Shown here piece by piece: positions 25,269 to 33,371 of a DNA stretch of 64,000 nt (positions within the stretch are counted from its first letter, which is position 1; each line of letters opens with the position of its first letter). The stretch covers positions 62,001 to 126,000 of the forward strand of contig CASEWB010000009.1 in the NCBI GenBank assembly GCA_949291545.1, given 5' to 3'. The notes beneath the pieces are model-generated. The model was not told the origin of the DNA. It did not search any database and was given only the letters and a program-made list of their open reading frames with translations. The translations under genes and the position numbers were made by a program. Origin of the DNA: an uncultured bacterium. GTDB lineage: Bacteria > Elusimicrobiota > Elusimicrobia > Elusimicrobiales > Elusimicrobiaceae.

Positions 25269-25783
25269 TGAATCAAATTTTTCAAAAAAGAGGGACCGGC
25301 CTTAAAAACTCTGGATTTACGCTAATAGAGCTCCTAGTGGTGGTTTTAATTATCGGTATTTTAGCAGCCATTGCACTGCCGCAATATGAAATAGCGGTAT
25401 GGAAAGCGCGGTTTGCTTCCTTATTGCCTATAACAAAAGCTATGAAGGATGCGCAAGAAGTGCTATATTATGCCAACGGAACTTATAATTTGCCTTCTTC
25501 GCTGGAAGACAGTGGCGTGGCGGGTGTTTTCCCGGCAGATTGTGTTTTTGGCAATCAGCAAGTGCAGTGTGGTGATACTACCTATAAGTTTGAGCCGGGC
25601 GGTGTAGCCGGTTGGACACACGATATGGGATATTATATGGCATATGATCATTCTTCTACACCAAACCGCAAAGAATGTTGGGCGAGTGTTCACAGCCGGC
25701 TGGCGAATAATTTGTGTACGAGTATGGGAGGGCAGTACTTTACTACTTTTGCCGGGTCAACGCAGAAATATGTGCTTCCATAA
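25268..25783 (+). CDS. Type IV pilin-like protein 2
   Basis: 171 residues. The prepilin cleavage site is KNSG^FTLIELL with Glu5, then VVVLIIGILAAIALP. The C-terminal domain starts MKDAQEVLYYANGTY and contains several Cys (CVFGNQQVQC and others), allowing disulfides. The first 60 residues are almost the same as in pilins 1 and 4 while the rest is unrelated in detail. It is a solitary gene between lolC and lysS. The ATG at 25268 has no Shine-Dalgarno. Confidence 0.88.
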   Translation: MNQIFQKRGTGLKNSGFTLIELLVVVLIIGILAAIALPQYEIAVWKARFASLLPITKAMKDAQEVLYYANGTYNLPSSLEDSGVAGVFPADCVFGNQQVQCGDTTYKFEPGGVAGWTHDMGYYMAYDHSSTPNRKECWASVHSRLANNLCTSMGGQYFTTFAGSTQKYVLP

Positions 25784-25800
25784 GCGAATGTTCACAATGG

Positions 25801-25830
25801 AAAACCCCGCTCTTTAATGAGCGGGGCTGA
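25801..25830 (-). terminator. Terminator of lysS
   Basis: CCCCGCTC/GAGCGGGG stem; the T run is on the minus strand. Confidence 0.75.
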
Positions 25831-25850
25831 TAACGAAAGCACTGACTTGT

Positions 25851-27368
25851 TTACTTCTCTTCTTTTTCTTCCAGCTTTTTAAGCGTGGGGAACAAGATAA
25901 TTTCGCGGATAGAGTCTTGGCCGGTCAGCATCATTACAATGCGGTCAATCCCAATCCCCATCCCGCCGGTGGGCGGCATACCGCTTTCCATCGCTTCAAT
26001 ATAGTCAGCATCCAAGATGTCGGCGTTGTTGGCGTCTTCGCCTTTGGCGATGGCTTTGGCGGCCGCTTGGTCTTTGAGGCGCTGGAGCTGGTCGGCCGGG
26101 TCGTTAAGCTCGGTGTAGGCGTTGGCCAGTTCCTGCCCGTTGACGAATACTTCAAAGCGTTCCACAATTTCCGGGTCGCCCGGTTTGGTTTTGGAGAACG
26201 GGCTCACCGCGGTGGGGTAATCCAGCGCGATAACGGGGTTGTGGTATTCTGCTAAGAGTTTGCCTTCAAAGAGTTCGTCAAAAATGTCCGCATCGGAGCT
26301 GTCCGCCGTAAATTTGACGCCCTGTTCTTTGGCTACTTCTTCCAGTTTGGCGCGGTTGAATTTGCGGCCGTCCAACACTTCGTGGATATCGCGGCCGAAT
26401 TTTTCCTGCCACGCCTGCGGAATGTAGAGGCGTTTATAAGGCGGGCGCAAGTCTACATCGTAGCCGCGGAAGTGAATGGTTTCCGTGCCGATGGCTTTGG
26501 CGGCGTTACCCAAAATTTCGTCAAACAAATCGGCCATGGTATTTACGTCCCCGTACGCCTGGTAGAGTTCCATCATCGTAAATTCGGGGTTATGGGTGGT
26601 GTCGATGCCTTCGTTGCGGAACATATGCCCGATTTCGTAAATTTTATCCATACCGCCAATGATTAAGCGTTTGTGGTACAGTTCCAAAGCAATGCGCATA
26701 TACAGCGGCATTTTTAAGGCGTTGTGGAACGTTTCGAACGGGCGCGCCACCGCGCCGCCGGAATCGGGGTTCAAAATGGGGGTTTCCACTTCCAAAAAAC
26801 CTTTTTCGTCTAAGGTTTTGCGGATAGAGGAAATAATTTTGGCGCGTTTAATGAAGATTTCTTTCACGTCTTCGTTGGCAATTAAATCCAAATGGCGTTT
26901 GCGGAAGCGCACTTCGGTATCCTGCAGACCGTGGTATTTTTCCGGCATCGGGCGAATGGCTTTGGACAAAAGCGTCAGTTTGGTAACTTTGATAGTCTTT
27001 TCGCCGGTTTTGGTAACAAAAATGTGCCCGGTGACGGATACAAAGTCCCCCACGGCAATATGTTTTTTGAAAAAAGCGTAAGATTCGTCGCCCAAATTGT
27101 CTTTAGCAATGTAGAGCTGTACACGGCCCGAAAAGTCCCGCAAGTGGGCAAAAGCGGCCTTGCCCATCAGGCGCAGCTGCATCAGGCGGCCCGCGGTGAT
27201 GGCTTCGGCCCCTTCGGGCGAGTTTTTAGCGTCCAAGCAGGAAATTTGTTTTTCACAGCGGTTCGGGTACGGCATAATGCCTAATTGGCGGATTTCTTCC
27301 ACCTCGGCATAACGCTGAGCGATAATTTCGTCCAGGGCGTTATTGTGTTGCGTAGTTTCAGTTGACAT
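25851..27368 (-). CDS. lysS: Lysyl-tRNA synthetase, class II
   Basis: 505 residues, the normal length. An N-terminal OB-fold anticodon-binding domain (GRLMQLRLMGKAAFAHLRDF) is followed by the class II core with motif 2 (MFRNEGIDTTHNPEFTMMELY) split over that region and motif 3 (GMGIGIDRIVMMLTGQDSIR). The enzyme charges tRNA-Lys. GAGG lies 9 nt before the ATG. It appears to be monocistronic, convergent with pilin 2. Confidence 0.96.
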   Translation of the reverse strand: MSTETTQHNNALDEIIAQRYAEVEEIRQLGIMPYPNRCEKQISCLDAKNSPEGAEAITAGRLMQLRLMGKAAFAHLRDFSGRVQLYIAKDNLGDESYAFFKKHIAVGDFVSVTGHIFVTKTGEKTIKVTKLTLLSKAIRPMPEKYHGLQDTEVRFRKRHLDLIANEDVKEIFIKRAKIISSIRKTLDEKGFLEVETPILNPDSGGAVARPFETFHNALKMPLYMRIALELYHKRLIIGGMDKIYEIGHMFRNEGIDTTHNPEFTMMELYQAYGDVNTMADLFDEILGNAAKAIGTETIHFRGYDVDLRPPYKRLYIPQAWQEKFGRDIHEVLDGRKFNRAKLEEVAKEQGVKFTADSSDADIFDELFEGKLLAEYHNPVIALDYPTAVSPFSKTKPGDPEIVERFEVFVNGQELANAYTELNDPADQLQRLKDQAAAKAIAKGEDANNADILDADYIEAMESGMPPTGGMGIGIDRIVMMLTGQDSIREIILFPTLKKLEEKEEK

Positions 27369-27467
27369 CGGTAAAACCTCGTAATTAGTATTAATTCTAT
27401 TTTAGCAAATTGCCCGCGTGGTGCGCCCGGCTGAATAATTGATACAATAATCACAAGGGTAGATATT

Positions 27468-28079
27468 ATGAAAATGAGTACTGTTTTAACCGCTTTGTTG
27501 GTAGCCGCTTTGCTGGCGGGAGGATTATACCTCCGCTACCATAATAAAGATACCGATTCCCGCGGGGCTACGCGCTTGATGCGGTCTATCGAAAACCATG
27601 CGGAAATGCAGGACACGCTGAAACTGATTGAAAAAAGCAAAGATATTAATGTGCGGGATAAATCCGGCCAAACGGCTTTGTTTTATGCAGCCCGCTCCGC
27701 GCAGGACCCGCAAGTCGTGCGGGATTTGCTGGAAGCCGGCGCCAACTTGCATATTGCCGACGACAATGGCCAAACCGCTTTGATGGTGGCGGCGCGTTAT
27801 AATCCGTCCCCGGCCGTGTTGGAAGAATTTACCAAAAACGGCGCCCATGTGAATGCGGCAGATAACGAAGGAAACACCGCTTTGCTGCTGGCGGCCCAAT
27901 ACAATACGCCGGCGGTTATCCGGGCCCTTTTGCGGGCCAAGGCGGACCCGGACCTGGCCGGCCCGGAAGGAAAAACCGCCGCTGATGCGTTGGCCGAAAA
28001 TTCGCAACTTTCCGACCAGGATAAAACGGATTATCGGCAGGCTATGTTGGTCCTTTCTATCCTGCGCGGCACCTACTAA
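27468..28079 (+). CDS. Membrane-anchored ankyrin-repeat protein
   Basis: 203 residues. An N-terminal signal anchor (VLTALLVAALLAGGLYL) is followed by about four ankyrin repeats, clearest in DKSGQTALFYAARS, DDNGQTALMVAARY and DNEGNTALLLAAQY. The repeats should sit in the periplasm, where they would bind a protein partner. TACAAT at 27441 is a possible -10, and AAGGG precedes the ATG. It is a single gene ending at a terminator; its partner is unknown. Confidence 0.85.
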   Translation: MKMSTVLTALLVAALLAGGLYLRYHNKDTDSRGATRLMRSIENHAEMQDTLKLIEKSKDINVRDKSGQTALFYAARSAQDPQVVRDLLEAGANLHIADDNGQTALMVAARYNPSPAVLEEFTKNGAHVNAADNEGNTALLLAAQYNTPAVIRALLRAKADPDLAGPEGKTAADALAENSQLSDQDKTDYRQAMLVLSILRGTY

Positions 28080-28093
28080 ACAAATATCCGTTT

Positions 28094-28124
28094 TAAAAGC
28101 CTCCCTGTTTGGGGAGGCTTTTTT
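28094..28124 (+). terminator. Intrinsic terminator
   Basis: AAGCCTCCC/GGGGAGGCTT stem followed by T residues. Confidence 0.8.
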
Positions 28125-28134
28125 ATGGGGAAAT

Positions 28135-28956
28135 TTATTTTTCTTGCGGGAACACCCACCGCCGGACGGTGTGTTGGAGGGACTGGGCTGCGCTTAGCCG
28201 ATAGGGGTGGAACAAAAAACCGGAAGCGGCCGGCGTCAGCTGGCCCCAAACCAGTTTGCCTTTTAAATTAATTAACGCACTAACGCGGACTATGCGTTGG
28301 GCGGGGATATCTTGGTCGGACTCCGGCATATAGTTTTGCTGCCCGTGGAACCCGCTGATGTGCACAATCACCGGCAGGCCGGGCGTGTCAGTGCGGGCAT
28401 ACAGCGAGGCAATTTGGGTGGAATGAACCATAAAAATGACTTGTTTACGGGTCCAGCCGTCTAGGGCGCAATGGCGGGTGAGCAACCCTTTGGAAAAAAT
28501 TTCGTGTAAGTTTGGGTTGGGGTCCCGAAGCACCATTCCACGGGCTACATCTTCTGGAAATAGGGCGGCGGGATAGGCTGGCAAGTGTTGTACGCGCGAT
28601 ACTAAAAAAGGGGTAAAATCGCTAATAAATACGGCCTTCCCTTTTTGCAAAGCCGGTACAGAAATGCATTTGGCAGCGGCGGAAGGACGGGTAAGCAACA
28701 GTTTTTGTATTGCTTTGGGCGATAAATGTTGCTCTTCTTGCAAAATGCGGTAGAGGCGTGCTTTTTCTGCTGGGGAGAAAAGATAGCGTTGGTTGGCAAA
28801 ATGGCTTTGCCGGGCAAAAGCAGCTTTTCGGGAAAGTTTGGCGGACGCCACCGCCCCTTGCCGGGGGGCGAGCCGCTCCCAAAAAGAAAAGGCCTGCCCC
28901 CACCCGCTTGGGGCGCTTAATGTGAGCAACAGCAGAAGGAAAGAAAGCTTTTTCAT
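28135..28956 (-). CDS. Secreted protein, paralogue B, possible ADP-ribosyltransferase-like fold
   Basis: 273 residues with a signal peptide (LSFLLLLLTLSAPSGWGQA). The C-terminal half shares a pattern with the next gene upstream (28966-29685): VARGMVL at 137-143, a helix ending in GLL at 157-159, HSTQIASLYA at 178-187, PVIVHISG, then IPAQRIVRVSAL and KGKLVWGQL. The order resembles the A-chain of heat-labile enterotoxin-type ADP-ribosyltransferases (YRxD, GL, STS, IPxxQIxGW). A Glu lies at PESDQDIP, near where the catalytic Glu would be. The similarity is by eye and remote. It starts 9 nt after its paralogue. Confidence 0.6.
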   Translation of the reverse strand: MKKLSFLLLLLTLSAPSGWGQAFSFWERLAPRQGAVASAKLSRKAAFARQSHFANQRYLFSPAEKARLYRILQEEQHLSPKAIQKLLLTRPSAAAKCISVPALQKGKAVFISDFTPFLVSRVQHLPAYPAALFPEDVARGMVLRDPNPNLHEIFSKGLLTRHCALDGWTRKQVIFMVHSTQIASLYARTDTPGLPVIVHISGFHGQQNYMPESDQDIPAQRIVRVSALINLKGKLVWGQLTPAASGFLFHPYRLSAAQSLQHTVRRWVFPQEK

Positions 28957-28965
28957 AAAGGTGTT

Positions 28966-29685
28966 TTACTTATATGGGGTAAAAACAAAATGGTCCTGTT
29001 TGTTTAGTTTTAGTTCGCCCCAGACCAGCCGTCCGTTAATTTTTAGCAAAGCGCTGACGCGATAAATCCACGAAGGGGGAATATCGTGCGGAATGGATAC
29101 ATAGGCCGTCCAGCCGACACGCTTTAAATGAAGTATAACCGGCAAAAACGGGGGGGCTTTTGCCTCGGTGGACGTAGCATAAAAGATAGCTGCGTGAGGG
29201 TTCATGGAAGCATAAATTGCTTTCGTGCCGGGCGGGTATTTTTTGCCGTCGTAAGAAGCGTAGCTGTAGTAGTGGGACTGCGATACCTGCAGCCCGTGGT
29301 GCAGAATATGGCGCAGCTGTTTCCCGTCTGCGTCCAGGCGCATTCCGCGGTACATTTCTTTTTCGTTTTTTTGGAAAGGGAACAACGGTATTTTGGCGGA
29401 GCTATGCAGCATAATGGGTTTGGGGAGCAACGCTTTGGGCGAAAGAAACAGGTAATTTCCGTTTTGCTGGGTGACGGTGCGGAAATGCTCCGGCCGCTGC
29501 CGCAACGCCGCCCGCCATAAAACCCGCCTGATTTTGGCCTGTGCTGCTACGGTAAGCGCGCTCAAACGCTGGGGCTGCATCAGCTTTTTAAATATATTCC
29601 ATTTTTGGGCTTGTGCGGGGAAAGGTAACCCGCAAAGCAAGGCGCACACGCAACCCACAGCAAGAATTTTTTGCAGTTTTGGCAT
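28966..29685 (-). CDS. Secreted protein, paralogue A, possible ADP-ribosyltransferase-like fold
   Basis: 239 residues from ATG 29685; the longer frame adds six residues before the signal peptide (ILAVGCVCALLCGLPFPAQA). The conserved pattern is MYRGMRLDADGKQL at 111-124, HILHHGL at 126-132, AIYASMNPHAAIFYA at 156-170, LPVILHLKRVGW, and DIPPSWIYRVSAL at 201-213. The YRG...GL...S...A..YA...IPxxxI order suggests an ART fold, but no Glu is seen at the expected ExE position, so catalysis is doubtful. It forms a tandem pair with 28135-28956. Function unknown. Confidence 0.6.
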   Translation of the reverse strand: MPKLQKILAVGCVCALLCGLPFPAQAQKWNIFKKLMQPQRLSALTVAAQAKIRRVLWRAALRQRPEHFRTVTQQNGNYLFLSPKALLPKPIMLHSSAKIPLFPFQKNEKEMYRGMRLDADGKQLRHILHHGLQVSQSHYYSYASYDGKKYPPGTKAIYASMNPHAAIFYATSTEAKAPPFLPVILHLKRVGWTAYVSIPHDIPPSWIYRVSALLKINGRLVWGELKLNKQDHFVFTPYK

Positions 29686-29790
29686 ATATCTATACCATAC
29701 CATTTATCCGGCACCCTAGGCTTGGGGCTTTGGACCTATAGCCATTGGGTTTTTGGTCCTAGAAAGAACGGCAGAACGGCAGGATTTCTT

Positions 29791-29817
29791 AAAATAAAAA
29801 ACCGCCTTTCGGCGGCT
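29791..29817 (-). terminator. Terminator of the tRNA-Gln gene
   Basis: GCCGCC-GAAA-GGCGGT stem on the minus strand followed by TTTTTATTTT. Confidence 0.8.
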
Positions 29818-29823
29818 AAAATC

Positions 29824-29897
29824 TGGTTCCGGGACTAGGACTCGAACCTAGAATTAATGCTCCAGAGGCATCCGTGTTACCATTACACCATCCCGGA
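29824..29897 (-). tRNA. tRNA-Gln (anticodon CTG)
   Basis: The cloverleaf is complete: acceptor TCCGGGA/TCCCGGA, D stem GTGT/ACAC, anticodon stem GATGC/GCATT around loop CTCTGGA, T arm CTAGG-TTCGAGT-CCTAG. The CCA end is encoded, unlike the other tRNAs here. A possible -10 (TAAAAT, 29914-29909) lies just upstream. Confidence 0.92.
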
Positions 29898-30002
29898 TCA
29901 ACATATATATTTTAGCACATTTTTTGCGGAAAGGAAATATTCTTGCATTTTGCATAGGTTTCCCGCCTGGCGTTGTAATTTGTTATAATAAAAAAAGATT
30001 TA

Positions 30003-30076
30003 GCGCCTATAGCTCAATCGGTTAGAGCAACCGACTCATAATCGGTGGGTTCCAGGTTCAAGTCCTGGTGGGCGCA
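30003..30076 (+). tRNA. tRNA with anticodon CAT (elongator Met or Ile2)
   Basis: Acceptor GCGCCTA/TGGGCGC, D arm with GGTTAGAGC, anticodon loop CTCATAA between ACCGA and TCGGT, T arm CCAGG-TTCAAGT-CCTGG, discriminator A, no encoded CCA. The CTCATAA loop occurs in both elongator tRNA-Met and lysidine-modified tRNA-Ile2, so the identity is left open. TATAAT at 29984-29989 is a good -10. Confidence 0.9.
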
Positions 30077-30123
30077 GTTTTAAAACCCGCGTGAAAACGC
30101 GGGTTTTTTGCGCTCAAGCGCAC
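30072..30123 (+). repeat. 52-nt direct repeat, copy 1 (tRNA end plus terminator)
   Basis: Begins in the last bases of the CAT tRNA (GCGCAG) and includes the hairpin AACCCGCG/CGCGGGTT with T6 (30082-30109), the tRNA terminator. Copy 2 at 30262-30313 differs at only about two positions. Confidence 0.85.
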
Positions 30124-30261
30124 CAAGGGCGCCGGTGCGCGGCCGGACTTGAAAGGCGGAGCGATGTTTTGGTTTGCGCCGGACGGGCGCAAGGGCAAAA
30201 CCGCGAGCCCGGCCTGCAGGAAAAACCCGTCAGGGATTTTACCGGAAGGCAAGTTCCAAAC

Positions 30262-30313
30262 GCGCAGTTTTAAAACCCGCGTGAAAGCGCGGGTTTTTTG
30301 CGCTCAAGCACAC
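30262..30313 (+). repeat. 52-nt direct repeat, copy 2
   Basis: Duplicates the tRNA 3' tip and terminator exactly 190 nt downstream of copy 1. No intact tRNA precedes it, so it looks like the remnant of a tandemly duplicated tRNA unit. The hairpin 30272-30299 should still terminate transcription. Confidence 0.8.
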
Positions 30314-30384
30314 ACAAGAGGAAAGAACTATTGTTTTATTTTAGCGTTTAGAATGTGGCCTAAAATTGCTACAATATACACATT

Positions 30385-30457
30385 CGGGGCATGGCTCAAG
30401 TGGTAGAGCGCCCGCTTTGGGAGCGGGAGGTTCCCGGTTCAAGTCCGGGTGCCCCGA
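30385..30457 (+). tRNA. tRNA-Pro (anticodon TGG)
   Basis: Acceptor CGGGGCA/TGCCCCG, anticodon stem CCCGC/GCGGG with loop TTTGGGA, T arm CCCGG-TTCAAGT-CCGGG, discriminator A, no CCA encoded. TACAAT at 30370-30375 is a probable -10. The next coding gene begins only 11 nt after the tRNA, so it may be transcribed with it. Confidence 0.94.
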
Positions 30458-30468
30458 TAAGGGTTTTT

Positions 30469-31428
30469 ATGGTTCAACATACGTCGTGGCGTTCGCCTGT
30501 ATTCAACATTCTCCACGCTCCCGCCGATTGCACGCGGGAACCTTCCGCCGACGGTATCAAAACTGCAATTTCTGCCCCTATCCAAACGCCTTTTCCCTTT
30601 TCGTCGTTAGTGCTGTCCGCCAATTTTCAAGCGGGGGAAGGTGCCTCCCTGCTGTTGGAAGTGCAAGTAAAAGAAGGGGAAAAATGGAGCGATTTTTACA
30701 AATTGGGTATGTTGTCCCCCAAGTTAAAAACCAGTTTTCCAGCCCAGGAAACTTCTTTTGGCCGGTTGGAAACGGACGAACTGGTGCTGGCTCGTCCAGC
30801 TGTGGCGTATCGGTTTCGGGCAAAATCTTCCGGCGGGGCGCAATGGAATTTTCTGGCGGCGTGCGGGGTAAAAGCGCCGTTTGAATATGACGAAAAAACC
30901 GCCGCCCGTTTGCCGGCGGGTTCGTTTGCAAGGGAAATAACTCCCATTTCCCAAATGGAACTGAAACACCCGGACCGCCGGCGGGTATGCAGCCCGGCAT
31001 CGGTTTGTATGATGCTAAATGCGCTGGGGGTAAGCGTGGAATTGGGGGAAGTGATGCAACGGGTGTTCGACCCGGCAGCCGGCATTTATGGAAATTGGAT
31101 GTTTAATACTTCTTATGCCGGCACCGACACCACCACGGCTTATGTGCGCCGCTTTGGCACGTTAGCGGAACTGAAAGATTTTGTTACGCCCACTTCGCTG
31201 GTGGCGGCGAGTGTGGCGTATGGGCGCGGGGAATTGCCCGGCGCCGCCATAGACCACACTGCCGGCCATTTGCTTGTTGTCCGTGGGTGGGAAAACGGCA
31301 AAGTGTTGGTGGCGGATCCGGCGGCTTCCCAAGCAGATATCGTTTTGCGCGCATACCCTGCGCGGGAATTTGCAAATGCGTGGCTTAACCATAAAAAAGG
31401 CGCCGCGTACATCGTGAGGAAAAAATGA
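30469..31428 (+). CDS. C39-like papain-fold peptidase
   Basis: 319 residues from ATG 30469, with AAGGG 6 nt before it. The N-terminal half looks like a beta-sandwich. The C-terminal half is a Peptidase_C39_2 domain: catalytic Cys in RRVCSPASVCMMLNALG near residue 180, and His in TAGHLLVVRGWENGKVLVADPAA. Such domains cleave peptides or amide bonds; some are bacteriocin-processing, others cell-wall related. It overlaps the oligopeptide-binding lipoprotein gene by 4 nt, suggesting a shared role in peptide use. No signal peptide is visible. Confidence 0.82.
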   Translation: MVQHTSWRSPVFNILHAPADCTREPSADGIKTAISAPIQTPFPFSSLVLSANFQAGEGASLLLEVQVKEGEKWSDFYKLGMLSPKLKTSFPAQETSFGRLETDELVLARPAVAYRFRAKSSGGAQWNFLAACGVKAPFEYDEKTAARLPAGSFAREITPISQMELKHPDRRRVCSPASVCMMLNALGVSVELGEVMQRVFDPAAGIYGNWMFNTSYAGTDTTTAYVRRFGTLAELKDFVTPTSLVAASVAYGRGELPGAAIDHTAGHLLVVRGWENGKVLVADPAASQADIVLRAYPAREFANAWLNHKKGAAYIVRKK

Positions 31429-33155
31429 AAAAATGTTGGTTGTTTTTAGGATTGGCTTTCCTGCTGGGGGCTTGCGCCCAACAGGATATGAAAGACACCT
31501 TGATTGTGGCGCATAAGGGGGAAATGGAGTCTTTGGACCCTGTGTATTCCTACGACGGCGTAACACATGGGCTGTTAATTAATGTTTACGATACCCTGCT
31601 GAAGTTTAAAGGCAGTTCGCTGACGGAGTTGGAGCCCTCCATCGCTACGCAGGTGCCCAGCCGGGAAAACGGATTGATTTCTGCCGATGGCAAAACGTAT
31701 ACGTTCCCTATTCGAAAAGGCGTAAAATTCCACGACGGGACGGAACTTACTCCCGAAGATGTACGCTATTCGCTGTTACGTTTTATGCTTTCCGATGTGT
31801 CCGGCGGTCCGTCCAGCTTGCTGTTGGAACCGATTTTGGGCGTTTCTTCTACTCGCAACGATAAAGGCGAAATTGTGGTGAACTTTCAAGACGCCGCCGA
31901 AGCCGTGCGCGTGGAAGGCGACAATGTGGTTATCACGCTCAAGCGTCCGTTCGCGCCGTTTTTATCCATTTTGGCGCGGTGGAGCTATATCGTCAGCAAA
32001 AACTGGGCTGTGCAGCACGGCGCGTGGAACGGCGAAGAAAGCACTTGGAAACAGTTTAATAATTTTGCCAAAGATTCTTCCCCTTTCTTTGCCGCGACCA
32101 ACGGCACGGGGCCGTTTTATGTGGCGCGGTGGGATATTGCCGCCAAACGTTTAACGCTGGCTGCGAACGAAAATTATTTTGCGGGCGCGCCGAAACTAAA
32201 AATCATTCATATGATGACGGTAGACGAACCTTCCACCATGAGACTCATGTTGGAAACGGGCGACGCGGACGTGGCGGAAATTTCCACCAAATTTGCCAGC
32301 CAGCTGAAAGGCAACCCCGAAGTGGTGGTGTATGACGAGTTGCCCCGCCTGCGCACCGACCCGGTCATTTTCTTTACGCTGGATATCAATATGCAGGCCA
32401 ACCCCGATGTCGGTTCCGGCAAACTGGACGGCAATGGTATCCCGTCGGACTTTTTTGCCGATAAAGATGTGCGCAAGGGGTTTGAATACGCTTTTGATTA
32501 CGAAGCTTTCCTGCAAGAATCTATGGAAGGCCGCGGCGAAATGGCCCTTGGCCCCGCCCCTGCCGGACTGGTCAAATACGACAAGGGCTTTAAACGCTAT
32601 TCGTTTGATTTGGAAAAAGCCAAAGAGCATTTTAAAAAAGCTTGGGGCGGACAAGTGTGGGACAAAGGGTTTAAATTTACCATCACCTACAACACCAGCG
32701 GCGATATGCGCCAAATTGCAACAGAAATTTTAAAACGCAATGTGGAAAGTTTAAACCCCAAGTTTAAAATAGATTTACGCGGCGTAACTTGGCCGGCTTT
32801 TTTGGAAAAAACCGCCAAACGCCAAATGCCCATGTGGGCCCGCGGCTGGGTGGCCGATTATGCCGATGCGCATAACTTTTACTTCCCGTTTATTCACAGC
32901 CAGGGGCGCTATGCGCTTTCGCAAGGGTACAGCAATCCGCAGGCGGACGCATTGATTGAACAAGCCGTATCGGAAACCAATTTTGCCAAACGCAATGCGC
33001 TGTACAAACAAGTGCATAATTTAATGCACGACGACGCTATGCAAATCTACACGGTGCACCCCACTGGGTTGTGGGCCATGCGCTCCAAGGTGAAAAACTT
33101 TGTAGACAACCCGGTGTATATGGGCATTTATTTTTACCCGATGTACAAAGAATAA
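31425..33155 (+). CDS. ABC transporter substrate-binding lipoprotein, family 5 (oligopeptide type)
   Basis: 576 residues. Lipobox LLGAC at about 14-18, then DTLIVAHKGEMESLDPVYSYD and ADGKTYTFPIRKGVKFHDGTELTPEDV, the signature region of SBP_bac_5 proteins (DppA/OppA). It should capture peptides in the periplasm for an ABC importer. No permease or ATPase gene follows, so it must work with a transporter encoded elsewhere. It is coupled by a 4-nt overlap to the C39-like gene and ends at a strong terminator. Confidence 0.92.
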   Translation: MKKCWLFLGLAFLLGACAQQDMKDTLIVAHKGEMESLDPVYSYDGVTHGLLINVYDTLLKFKGSSLTELEPSIATQVPSRENGLISADGKTYTFPIRKGVKFHDGTELTPEDVRYSLLRFMLSDVSGGPSSLLLEPILGVSSTRNDKGEIVVNFQDAAEAVRVEGDNVVITLKRPFAPFLSILARWSYIVSKNWAVQHGAWNGEESTWKQFNNFAKDSSPFFAATNGTGPFYVARWDIAAKRLTLAANENYFAGAPKLKIIHMMTVDEPSTMRLMLETGDADVAEISTKFASQLKGNPEVVVYDELPRLRTDPVIFFTLDINMQANPDVGSGKLDGNGIPSDFFADKDVRKGFEYAFDYEAFLQESMEGRGEMALGPAPAGLVKYDKGFKRYSFDLEKAKEHFKKAWGGQVWDKGFKFTITYNTSGDMRQIATEILKRNVESLNPKFKIDLRGVTWPAFLEKTAKRQMPMWARGWVADYADAHNFYFPFIHSQGRYALSQGYSNPQADALIEQAVSETNFAKRNALYKQVHNLMHDDAMQIYTVHPTGLWAMRSKVKNFVDNPVYMGIYFYPMYKE

Positions 33156-33177
33156 TTGTGGCGGGATTTGGTTTGCA

Positions 33178-33210
33178 ACGGCGGGCGGGAATTTTTCCCG
33201 CCCGTTTTTT
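33178..33210 (+). terminator. Intrinsic terminator
   Basis: GGGCGGGA/TCCCGCCC stem followed by six T. Confidence 0.85.
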
Positions 33211-33237
33211 GTTCTTTTTACGAGCACGAATATTTCT

Positions 33238-33315
33238 CGCAACGGGCCCAAAGGGCCCGTTGCGTAGCGTGCAACTTTGCGGGAACCGTGCGGCCCAGCT
33301 CGTCGACCTAACGGG
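33238..33315 (+). repeat. Pilin-leader element, copy R3, with competing hairpin
   Basis: CCCGTT (33256-33261) can pair with AACGGG at 33310-33315, as in R1 and R2, or with upstream bases: CGCAACGGGCCC (33238-33249) forms a perfect 12-bp stem with 33253-33264 around an AAA loop. The interior TTGCGGGAAC matches R1. It sits about 33 nt before the T-tract of pilin 3. Confidence 0.6.
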
Positions 33316-33342
33316 AGCAGGGACGGAAAAGGGCCCAAGGGC

Positions 33343-33371
33343 TTGACTTTTTTTTTTGATAAATTGGGCTA
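33343..33371 (+). promoter_or_regulatory. T-tract leader element of pilin 3
   Basis: TTGACT followed by nine more T (ten in the run, 33348-33357), GATAAATTGGGCT and the ATG at 33371. There is no Shine-Dalgarno. Confidence 0.5.

Noticed and set aside
30072..30313. Direct repeats at a tRNA 3' end as attL/attR of an island
   Set aside because: The enclosed segment is only about 190 nt and the repeat covers mainly the terminator, so local duplication is the simpler reading.
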